From: Clostridia bacterium
GTDB taxonomy: Bacteria; Bacillota; Clostridia; Oscillospirales; CAG-272
DNA: 5,363 nt
Direction: 5' to 3'
NCBI GenBank assembly: GCA_017556845.1
Contig: JAFYMA010000053.1
Span: 1-5,363 of the forward strand
Within the stretch, counting starts at the first letter, position 1; each line of letters begins with the position of its first letter. The notes under the pieces were generated by a model. That model searched no databases, was not told where the DNA came from, and saw only the letters and a list, made by a program, of their open reading frames with translations. Position numbers and translations under genes: made by a program. Of this stretch, positions 1 through 5,166 are shown piece by piece.

Positions 1-23
1 CGCATTCCCACCAGAAGCAATGT

Positions 24-908
24 TTAAGAACGCCGATTTTCTCCTGCCTCAGGCATGAAACCTGGATCATTGCAATCAAAATCCGGCTTTGTAGCCATAG
101 CGAGTATCTCGCCTGTGTCCGGATCCATTATTATGCTCGTCACGCGGTTCTGAGCATCGGACGTTTCAAGACACTCTTCAAGATACTTTTCAAGAATAGA
201 CTGGATGTTGTAATCTATCGTCAGTATAAGATCGCAGCCGTCTACTGCCTTAACGTAGCTTTCGTATTTGTACGGCATGTCGAGTCCAAGACCGTTTTTT
301 GCCGTCACTATCTTTCCCGACGTTCCCGTCAGATAATCGTCGTATTGGTATTCAATGCCGTAAAGGCCCTGACCGTCAGTACCGGTAAAGCCAAGAACGT
401 GCGACAGAAGATTTCCGTACGGATAATATCTTTCCGTGCTCGTTACAAGATGAACACAGTCAAGCTCGTATTCGGCAACGAAAGCCCTTACCATATCCGC
501 TTCTTCCTTGCCCACGCCCTTTTTGATCGTTTCGTCCTTACGCTTTACAAGTCCGCCCTTTTCGTATACGAAATCGTAATCAACGCCAAGTATGCGTGAA
601 AGATTTTCAGCGATCAGTCTGCGTTCTGCGTTGCCGTCAATATCTGCAGGAGAAATAAATACTCTTTCTACCGTATTATTATCCGCCAGAAGTATTCCGT
701 TTCGGTCGTATATCTTACCTCTTGATGCAGAGACCGTAGTTTCTCTTGTTATGTTTTCAGACGCTTTTTTCTGATATTCGCTGTAGCCGATTATCTGCAG
801 ATAAAAAAGACGTCCTGACAGAAAAAGCATAGCGAGCACCAGTATAATCACCAGTGCCCTGTCTTGCCAGTTTACTCTTTTTGGTTTTATACTTTTTATG
901 CTCGCCAT
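24..908 (-). CDS. Class B penicillin-binding protein (FtsI/SpoVD type), interrupted before the catalytic domain
   Basis: Septal or sporulation peptidoglycan transpeptidase of the PBP2/FtsI/SpoVD family, membrane-anchored with an extracellular body. Numbered from the ATG at 908 (294 residues), it has a basic N-terminus, one membrane segment at about 18-37, and PBP dimerisation-domain motifs: SRGKIYDRNG at 62-71, ERYYPYG at 159-165, GLYGIEYQYDDYLTG at 181-195. The entry to the transpeptidase domain follows (LTIDYNIQ at 229-236, DPDTGEILAMATKPDFD at 262-278). A stop then comes 16 residues later, before the SxxK, SxN and KTG catalytic motifs; full-length relatives have roughly 600-750 residues. 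It is the fourth gene of the dcw operon, where clostridia normally have this PBP. The frame stays open back to 977, overlapping ftsL, but that start has no ribosome site. ATG 908 directly abuts AAAGGG, so TTG 917 is another possible start. Family call is secure; FtsI versus SpoVD is undecided, because the distinguishing C-terminus is absent. Confidence 0.85.
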   Translation of the reverse strand: MASIKSIKPKRVNWQDRALVIILVLAMLFLSGRLFYLQIIGYSEYQKKASENITRETTVSASRGKIYDRNGILLADNNTVERVFISPADIDGNAERRLIAENLSRILGVDYDFVYEKGGLVKRKDETIKKGVGKEEADMVRAFVAEYELDCVHLVTSTERYYPYGNLLSHVLGFTGTDGQGLYGIEYQYDDYLTGTSGKIVTAKNGLGLDMPYKYESYVKAVDGCDLILTIDYNIQSILEKYLEECLETSDAQNRVTSIIMDPDTGEILAMATKPDFDCNDPGFMPEAGENRRS

Positions 909-948
909 CCCTTTCAATATTGAATTGCACCCATGTAAATATATTTCG

Positions 949-1470
949 TTACGAACCGATATATTCCATAATTTCATTCAAGCTGTCGCCGAGAGCGGAC
1001 AAAAGAGCCGATATTGAATAATCGTTCTTTTCTTCCGTTGAATCAAGCACCTTGGATTGATCGTCACCTGCAACGCTTACGTATTTTTTAGGTAATTTAT
1101 CCTCCTTTACCATTCCGAGAGATGAAGCCATTTGCTCTATGTACTCAAGATCGTTCTTCTGAGACAATTTAAACCGAAGCTCCTCTTCCTCTTCCACAAG
1201 CTGCTTCATATCGTTGCTCATTTTTGCAACAGAAGCGTTGTAGTCTGTCACCTCGATACTTATAAAAACTATAAACATCAAAAGTAACGCACATATCACC
1301 GTCATAAATACGGTGCCTATCGGCAACGGAGTTTTTGCTTTTTCTTTTTTAGTAAGCGTTTTTTCCTTTATTTTCAATTTCTTTATGTTTACGCTCGTTA
1401 TTACACTGTCCGAGGGCTGTGGAGTCGGTGCATTGATCGGTGCGCTTACTGTAATATTTTCAACGGTCAT
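949..1470 (-). CDS. ftsL: FtsL-like cell division protein
   Basis: Small bitopic membrane protein of the division machinery. FtsL pairs with FtsB/DivIC by coiled coil and helps activate septal wall synthesis. The 173 residues show a proline- and lysine-rich cytoplasmic N-terminus (1-50), one membrane helix (about 51-71), an acidic coiled-coil stretch (about 74-105, including VEEEEELRFKL) and the typical ending IEQMASSLGMVKEDKLPKKYV (111-131), which resembles the 'A..LGM..P' motif of FtsL/DivIC proteins. About 40 further residues follow, with no recognisable domain. The ATG at 1470 has a good site, GAGAGGG, 6 nt upstream (1477-1483). It lies 52 nt after rsmH and 40 nt before the PBP start, the usual ftsL position. 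FtsL sequences are poorly conserved, so the name rests on architecture plus gene order. Confidence 0.82.
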   Translation of the reverse strand: MTVENITVSAPINAPTPQPSDSVITSVNIKKLKIKEKTLTKKEKAKTPLPIGTVFMTVICALLLMFIVFISIEVTDYNASVAKMSNDMKQLVEEEEELRFKLSQKNDLEYIEQMASSLGMVKEDKLPKKYVSVAGDDQSKVLDSTEEKNDYSISALLSALGDSLNEIMEYIGS

Positions 1471-1522
1471 TCACGACCCTCTCTTTCTGTCCTTTATTTA
1501 ATAATTCATTGTTTGCTTTAAT

Positions 1523-2488
1523 TCAAAGCTTTTCCGCTATGCGAAGCTTTGCACTTCTCGAACGGGGATTTTCCTGAAGCTCTTCATCACTCGGCAAAAT
1601 CGGTTTTTTATTCACCGCTTTCACCTTCGGCGTTTTGCCGCACACGCAAACAGGGAAATTTGCAGGGCACGTACAACCGCTTGACAAGGATGCGAATGTT
1701 TGCTTTACTATTCTGTCCTCAAGCGAATGAAAAGTTATAACGCATAGTCTGCCGTTTTTCGAAAGCCTTGAAACTATTGCTCTTAACGTCGGTTCAATTA
1801 TCTCAAGCTCACTGTTTACGGCTATTCTGATAGCCTGAAACGTTCTTTTGGCGGGGTGATGTCCTCCGATCTTTGCCTTTGCAGGCATTGCGGATTTTAT
1901 TACATCAACCAACTGCAACGTAGTCTGTATGGGGGCGCTTTGCCTTTCCTTTACTATTCTTCGTGCTATGGACGAAGCAAAATTTTCTTCCCCGTACGTA
2001 TATATTATTTTCTTTAATTCTTCCTCTGAAAGCTCGTTGACTATATTGTACGCGCTAACAGGATCAGAGGTATTCATACGCATATCGAGCGGAGCATCCT
2101 GCATATACGAAAATCCTCTTTCCGCACAGTCAAGCTGGAAAGATGACACACCGAGGTCGATCAACGCCCCGTCTATTTCGTCAACGCCCGCCGATTGCAA
2201 TATAGCATCTATGTTTCTGAAATTATCGTTTACGTAAGTTATTCTGTCTGAAAATCTTTCCAGACGCTTGCTTGCTGCCTTGATAGCAGTAATATCGGTA
2301 TCAACGCATATGAGTCTGCCGCTCGTGAGCCTTTCAGCAATAAGACCGCTGTGGCCGCCGCCTCCGAGTGTCAGATCGCAATACGTTCCGCAAGGATCAA
2401 TATTCAGCCCGTCGATACATTCCGACGCCATAACTGAATAGTGGGAAAAATCATCCGCACACGTATTTTTGCTCATCGTAGCTCCCAT
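1523..2488 (-). CDS. rsmH: 16S rRNA (cytosine(1402)-N(4))-methyltransferase RsmH (MraW)
   Basis: SAM-dependent enzyme that N4-methylates C1402 of 16S rRNA in the ribosomal P site, acting in the cytoplasm. From the ATG at 2488 it has 321 residues, close to the usual 310-320. Visible motifs in order: substrate entry HYSVM (16-20), SAM-binding DLTLGGGGHS (38-47), VDTD (62-65), LIDLGVSSFQLD (109-120), RGFSY (124-128), PLDMRM (133-138), HPAKRTFQAIRIAVNSEL (211-228), ITFHSLEDRIVK (251-262), cysteines C272, C274, C281 and C283, and the C-terminal PRSRSAKLRIAE (308-319). All family hallmarks are intact. The frame also opens with GTG at 2497, but that codon overlaps the AGGAG site (2497-2501), which sits 8 nt before ATG 2488. 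A second ATG at 2476 has GGGAG 5 nt upstream and remains possible. The gene follows mraZ by 18 nt and is clearly cotranscribed with it. Confidence 0.97.
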   Translation of the reverse strand: MGATMSKNTCADDFSHYSVMASECIDGLNIDPCGTYCDLTLGGGGHSGLIAERLTSGRLICVDTDITAIKAASKRLERFSDRITYVNDNFRNIDAILQSAGVDEIDGALIDLGVSSFQLDCAERGFSYMQDAPLDMRMNTSDPVSAYNIVNELSEEELKKIIYTYGEENFASSIARRIVKERQSAPIQTTLQLVDVIKSAMPAKAKIGGHHPAKRTFQAIRIAVNSELEIIEPTLRAIVSRLSKNGRLCVITFHSLEDRIVKQTFASLSSGCTCPANFPVCVCGKTPKVKAVNKKPILPSDEELQENPRSRSAKLRIAEKL

Positions 2489-2506
2489 TTTTCGCACTCC
2501 TGCATC

Positions 2507-2929
2507 TTACATACCGTACGATGCGTACAGATCCTTGATCTCGTCGAGGTCTTCCTCGGCTATCATCTGCTCGTATCTTTCAGCAGACCATATTTCGATC
2601 TTATCGCCCATACCGATTATAACGGCATTTTTACCAATCGCAGCGTGTTCCCGCGCCTTTGTGCCGAGAAGTATTCTGCCGCTTGAGTCTATTTCAGCGC
2701 TTTGCGTTCTTCTGAATATCGAGCGCTTCGGCTTTTCGCCGTTAATAGCAGGGAGCGTTGTCATTATCTGTTCGGAAAGCTTTTCCCACGATTCTGCGGG
2801 AAACACCGTGATACATCCACTGAAGCCGCAGGAAATGTAAATATCAGAGCCCAGCTTCTCACGGAACTTAACGGGAACGAATATTCTTCCCTTGGCGTCT
2901 ATCGTATGTTCAAATTCACCCACAAACAC
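2507..2929 (-). CDS. mraZ: Transcriptional regulator MraZ
   Basis: DNA-binding regulator of the dcw operon. It forms ring-shaped oligomers and binds short direct repeats near its own promoter. In E. coli it represses the operon. The 140 residues contain two SpoVT/AbrB-like half-domains: the first with GEFEHTIDAKGRIFVPVKFR (4-23), the second with FRRTQSAEIDSSGRILL (72-88). The paired DxKGR/DSSGR signatures are diagnostic and the length matches the family. The start is GTG, placed by GGAGG (2939-2943) 9 nt upstream; the next in-frame GTG (third codon) lies 15 nt from that site. It is the first gene of the operon, about 105 nt after the predicted transcription start. The leader carries three TGTGGA repeats that are its likely targets. 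Confidence 0.97.
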   Translation of the reverse strand: MFVGEFEHTIDAKGRIFVPVKFREKLGSDIYISCGFSGCITVFPAESWEKLSEQIMTTLPAINGEKPKRSIFRRTQSAEIDSSGRILLGTKAREHAAIGKNAVIIGMGDKIEIWSAERYEQMIAEEDLDEIKDLYASYGM

Positions 2930-2938
2930 GAGCTCTTA

Positions 2939-2943
2939 CCTCC
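2939..2943 (-). promoter_or_regulatory. Ribosome binding site of mraZ
   Basis: GGAGG on the minus strand, 9 nt before the GTG at 2929. There is no in-frame ATG at the expected protein start, so this site decides for a GTG start. Confidence 0.75.
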
Positions 2944-2960
2944 ATTTCCTCATTTTCGGT

Positions 2961-3032
2961 GCAAAGTTATCCACACTTTCCACATAGTTCTCCACAAAGG
3001 TGAACTACAGCTGAACTTTAGTTGCACTTTGC
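2961..3032 (-). other. Inverted repeat flanking the operator repeats in the mraZ leader
   Basis: GCAAAGT at 2961-2967 is exactly complementary to ACTTTGC at 3026-3032. In the leader RNA the arms would lie near the 5' end and about 18 nt before the mraZ Shine-Dalgarno, enclosing the three TGTGGA repeats. Within the loop there is also a TGAACT direct repeat (3001-3006, 3012-3017) and a weak 5-bp hairpin (AACTA 3003-3007 with TAGTT 3019-3023). Seven base pairs across a long loop could be chance. Confidence 0.25.
2967..2996 (-). promoter_or_regulatory. TGTGGA triple repeat, candidate MraZ operator with an embedded DnaA box
   Basis: On the minus strand TGTGGA occurs three times (plus-strand TCCACA at 2970-2975, 2979-2984 and 2991-2996), with starts 9 and 12 bp apart. 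MraZ proteins are known to bind short G-rich direct repeats (TGGG/GTGG-like) spaced about one helical turn apart just before mraZ, so these are the best operator candidates. The leftmost copy lies inside TTATCCACA (2967-2975), which is exactly the consensus DnaA box. The repeats sit in the transcribed leader, about 40-70 nt after the predicted start, a position suited to roadblock-type control. MraZ binding and DnaA binding are both inferred. Confidence 0.5.
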
Positions 3033-3041
3033 TACACCGAC

Positions 3042-3070
3042 ATTATAATATAAGCAAATAAAAATGTCAA
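3042..3070 (-). promoter_or_regulatory. Consensus sigma-A promoter of the mraZ (dcw) operon
   Basis: On the minus strand a perfect -35 TTGACA (3065-3070) and a perfect -10 TATAAT (3042-3047) are separated by exactly 17 bp of AT-rich spacer. Transcription would begin near 3035, giving a leader of about 105 nt before mraZ. A fully consensus promoter this strong usually needs repression, which fits autoregulation by MraZ through the downstream repeats. Confidence 0.88.
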
Positions 3071-3145
3071 TATTCAAACCGAATTAAACTCCGATTTTTT
3101 TTAAACTTTTTGTAAATTCACATATCTTTCCACTGTTTTCAGTTA

Positions 3146-3174
3146 TTCACGATATACAGAGAACGGAATATACT
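3146..3174 (+). promoter_or_regulatory. Weak candidate promoter for the ZIP transporter
   Basis: TTCACG (3146-3151) and TATACT (3169-3174) are 17 bp apart. The implied start, about 3181, would fall on the Shine-Dalgarno, leaving almost no leader, which argues against it. A second -10-like TATACA at 3153-3158 gives a better start (about 3165) but lacks a good -35. The rest of 3071-3186 is AT-rich, and I see no clear metal-regulator palindrome in it. Confidence 0.25.
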
Positions 3175-3179
3175 GCTAT

Positions 3180-3187
3180 AAAGGAGG
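3180..3187 (+). promoter_or_regulatory. Very strong Shine-Dalgarno of the ZIP transporter, unusually close to the start
   Basis: AAAGGAGG, extended by TG, is nearly full complementarity to the 3' end of 16S rRNA. The first in-frame start codons are GTG at 3187, which overlaps it, and TTG at 3190, only 2 nt away. The optimal distance falls on ATA at 3196. The first in-frame ATG (3241) would cut into the first membrane helix. Confidence 0.7.
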
Positions 3188-3954
3188 TGTTGGCTATAGA
3201 TAACATCGGTATTGCTCTGCTTTTGACACTCGTAGCAGGTATGGCAACGTGCATTGGCGGATGTATCGTTTTCTTTACAAAAAGCACTCGGTCACCCGAC
3301 AGATTTCTGGGCGTATGTCTTGCTTTTTCGTCGGGCATTATGATATACATATCATTTACGGAGATATTCCGGAAGGCTCAGCAAGCCCTCGGAGGAGATA
3401 CCTTCAAGGCTTTTCTTCTGACAAACGTCGGATTTTTCGGAGGAATAGCAATAATGGCTTTAATAGGCGCTGTTTTGCCCGAAAAAAAAGCCCCGTCATC
3501 ACACATAATGATGGCAGGGATATATGCGGTTGCGGCTACTACAATACATAATTTTCCCGAGGGACTTGCTACGTTTATGGCGGTGCTTGAAGGCGGGGAA
3601 GCAGCCCCCGTCACGTTTTTCGCTCTCGCCATACATAACATTCCGGAGGGATTTGCCGTCGCCATGCCGATAGCGTATGCAACGGGCAAAAAAATGAAGG
3701 GCTTCGCATCATCGCTGCTTTCGGGTATAGCAGAGCCGATAGGCGCACTTTTAGGTTGGTTTTTTCTCAAGCCGATAATGACAGAGGCGGTAAGCGGTAT
3801 GATATTTGCCGCAACCTCGGGAATAATGGTATATCTTTGCTTCAACGAGCTTATTCCGCTTTCATTACGGTATTGCGGCAAAAAGCTCTCCGTGATCTGT
3901 ATTACACTCGGATTTCTTGTGATCGCATCATCGCTTATTCTTTTATCCTTGTAA
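3187..3954 (+). CDS. ZIP-family divalent metal transporter (ZupT-like)
   Basis: Inner-membrane importer of zinc and possibly iron or manganese, of the ZIP family, closest in pattern to bacterial ZupT (E. coli ZupT has 257 residues; this has up to 255). It is almost wholly hydrophobic with about eight membrane segments. The metal-site signatures are intact: HNFPEG (121-126) in the fourth helix and HNIPEG (150-155) in the fifth, followed by AEPIGA (182-187) and FNELIP (219-224). The loop before the first HNxPEG is short (PEKKAPSSH) and lacks the His-rich cluster seen in many ZIP proteins. The start is uncertain: GTG 3187 and TTG 3190 lie on or next to the ribosome site, while homology to ZupT (TLVAGMATCIGG, 14-25) requires the first helix and rules out ATG 3241. 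It is divergent from the dcw operon and convergent with the dockerin gene, so probably monocistronic. Confidence 0.93.
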   Translation: MLAIDNIGIALLLTLVAGMATCIGGCIVFFTKSTRSPDRFLGVCLAFSSGIMIYISFTEIFRKAQQALGGDTFKAFLLTNVGFFGGIAIMALIGAVLPEKKAPSSHIMMAGIYAVAATTIHNFPEGLATFMAVLEGGEAAPVTFFALAIHNIPEGFAVAMPIAYATGKKMKGFASSLLSGIAEPIGALLGWFFLKPIMTEAVSGMIFAATSGIMVYLCFNELIPLSLRYCGKKLSVICITLGFLVIASSLILLSL

Positions 3955-3960
3955 GCACAT

Positions 3961-3993
3961 TAAAAAACACGGCACAATTAAATGTGCCGTGTT
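3961..3993 (-). terminator. Rho-independent terminator of the dockerin/L,D-transpeptidase gene, possibly bidirectional
   Basis: An 11-bp perfect stem (3966-3976 with 3983-3993, core ACACGGCACA) closes a 6-nt loop. Read on the minus strand it ends in a run of six T (complement of 3962-3967), the classic intrinsic terminator, 20 bp after the stop of the minus-strand gene. On the plus strand the hairpin follows the ZIP transporter stop by 11 bp, but only CAGCTTGTTT comes after it, so termination in that direction would be weaker. Confidence 0.9.
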
Positions 3994-4012
3994 CAGCTTG
4001 TTTGCGAATATT

Positions 4013-4963
4013 TTATTTTACGTATTTTGCAAGATCGTCCTTATTTGCGACTATGGCTATATACACCTCGTCCTCCATAAGTGCGAGTGCTTTTTTCATA
4101 TATGAATTAGGAATAGCGATACATCCGCTGCTTGACGTATCATTCGGCACCGTACAGTGCAGGAATATCGCACTTCCCTTATAAGGAACCGCAGGATTTA
4201 CGTTATAATTTATCATCGTTGCATACGCGTATGACGTTGTATAATTTATCAAACGCTCGTACAAGCCTGCTTTGTGCCACGCTGAATCCTTATTATAGCC
4301 CTTTACGTGCTGATTGTACGTTGAAGAATTGCTGTTGCTGTCCCAGTAATCGTCACTCGTTACCTTCGTGTATCCTCTCGGCACCGTACAAGGTGCAGAC
4401 GACACACCGAAGCATTCACCCATCGAATAAATTCCCGCAGGTGTTTTTCCATCACCCTCAAATTTATTTTCAGGCTCGCACACGCCGTTTCGTCCAAGAT
4501 ATCCGGTGCACGAAAATTCCGTAGTAAGCTGTCCGTTATTTATCGAATACGCATACAGCGTGCAAGAAGTGCCCGAGCCCTGAACGACTACGAAATACGT
4601 ATCAGCCGTAGAATAATTCGGCAAAAAAGGAACGACCGTTGACACGTCGGAATAATTGGGAACCTTGACGTCAAACTCGTAAGACTGACCGAGATTGTTA
4701 TGTATCACATTTATATCACTGTTGTTTACCGCGCCGTCGCCGTTTGCATCAAACGCAGATTTGTCCTGATATTGATTCGGTGCTTTTATGTATTTCAATG
4801 CTCTGAGAATGTCTTTCGTATTTACAATACCGTCCTTGTTCAGATCGCAGGAGGTAACGTCCGCCGCTCTTGGTGCAAGTCTTCCGCCCGCAGTCATTGC
4901 GCAGACGATCGATGCAAACACCAAAACCGTGCATAAGCATATTATTCCTATTCTTTTTTTCAT
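4013..4963 (-). CDS. Secreted dockerin-containing L,D-transpeptidase (YkuD family)
   Basis: Predicted exported cell-wall enzyme of 316 residues. Domains: a signal peptide (MKKR then a hydrophobic core to about residue 24), with cleavage possible after AMTA at about 25 or PRAA at about 34; a type I dockerin (about 38-92) with two calcium loops, DLNKDGIVNTKD (40-51) and DANGDGAVNNSD (72-83), 32 residues apart; a linker; and a YkuD-type L,D-transpeptidase domain (about 123-316). That domain has EGDGKTPAGIY (169-179), a YNQHV segment and the active-site region GSAIFLHC...SSGCIAIP (263-285), with His269 and the nucleophile Cys281. YkuD enzymes form 3-3 peptidoglycan crosslinks or attach proteins; dockerins dock to cohesins on scaffoldins. 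The ATG at 4963 has AAAGGAG 5 nt upstream; the open frame runs back to 5050, but that part overlaps the promoter. Monocistronic, with its own terminator. Whether it crosslinks or hydrolyses peptidoglycan is unknown. Confidence 0.9.
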   Translation of the reverse strand: MKKRIGIICLCTVLVFASIVCAMTAGGRLAPRAADVTSCDLNKDGIVNTKDILRALKYIKAPNQYQDKSAFDANGDGAVNNSDINVIHNNLGQSYEFDVKVPNYSDVSTVVPFLPNYSTADTYFVVVQGSGTSCTLYAYSINNGQLTTEFSCTGYLGRNGVCEPENKFEGDGKTPAGIYSMGECFGVSSAPCTVPRGYTKVTSDDYWDSNSNSSTYNQHVKGYNKDSAWHKAGLYERLINYTTSYAYATMINYNVNPAVPYKGSAIFLHCTVPNDTSSSGCIAIPNSYMKKALALMEDEVYIAIVANKDDLAKYVK

Positions 4964-4968
4964 AGCAT

Positions 4969-4975
4969 CTCCTTT
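4969..4975 (-). promoter_or_regulatory. Ribosome binding site of the dockerin/L,D-transpeptidase gene
   Basis: AAAGGAG on the minus strand, 5 nt before ATG 4963. It fixes the start at the MKKR signal peptide rather than at the upstream ATG at 5050, which lies inside the -35 box. Confidence 0.85.
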
Positions 4976-5021
4976 AGCAAAAATTACAATTTTATTTTGA
5001 TAACCACGTATCTTTTTGTAC

Positions 5022-5050
5022 ATTTTATCATACGATTTTATAATTGTCAA
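5022..5050 (-). promoter_or_regulatory. Sigma-A promoter of the dockerin/L,D-transpeptidase gene
   Basis: On the minus strand -35 TTGACA (5045-5050), a 17-bp spacer and -10 TAAAAT (5022-5027), with a TGA extension directly before the -10. Transcription would start near 5015, giving a leader of about 50 nt. Confidence 0.85.
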
Positions 5051-5094
5051 TAGAATTATTGATACTTTATTTTATACAAATAACAAATTTACAC

Positions 5095-5123
5095 TTGAAA
5101 TGGTGATGACCTTGTGATATAAT
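5095..5123 (+). promoter_or_regulatory. Sigma-A promoter of polA
   Basis: -35 TTGAAA (5095-5100), a 17-bp spacer and a perfect -10 TATAAT (5118-5123) with an extended TGA element directly before it. Transcription would start near 5130, about 37 nt before polA. Its -35 lies 44 bp from the -35 of the divergent dockerin gene, so the two polymerases are placed back to back. Confidence 0.85.
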
Positions 5124-5166
5124 ATGTAATAATTTTACCTAATGTTGAGTTTTTCACGGAGATATT

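Noticed and set aside
909..977. Upstream extension of the PBP gene to the ATG at 977
   Set aside because: It would overlap the end of ftsL by 29 nt, has no ribosome site, and the extra 23 residues do not look like a PBP N-terminus, whereas MASIKSIKPKR leads straight into the membrane anchor.
2469..2840. Plus-strand open frames of 81-123 codons opposite mraZ
   Set aside because: mraZ has full family motifs on the minus strand; the opposite frames have no ribosome sites or recognisable products.
2930..3186. Possible replication origin, because of the DnaA box and AT-rich DNA
   Set aside because: Only one exact DnaA box is present, the neighbouring repeats deviate from the consensus, and no dnaA/dnaN or parAB genes are nearby. 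An operator in front of mraZ explains the repeats better.
3071..3186. Riboswitch or Zur/Fur-type operator in front of the ZIP transporter
   Set aside because: I found no recognisable aptamer core or regular palindrome. The partial pairing of CAGTTATTC (3140-3148) with GAATATACTG (3166-3175) is short and bulged.
3378..3881. 167-codon open frame on the minus strand opposite the ZIP transporter
   Set aside because: It is a shadow of the intact ZIP gene: no ribosome site, no recognisable domain, and its composition follows from the hydrophobic codons on the other strand.
4132..4524. 130-codon plus-strand open frame opposite the L,D-transpeptidase domain
   Set aside because: It lies wholly within the conserved YkuD coding region on the other strand and has no family resemblance.
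4964..5050. Upstream extension of the dockerin/L,D-transpeptidase gene to 5050
   Set aside because: This stretch contains the -10 and -35 boxes of the gene's own promoter, and the MKKR signal peptide with a proper ribosome site begins at 4963.
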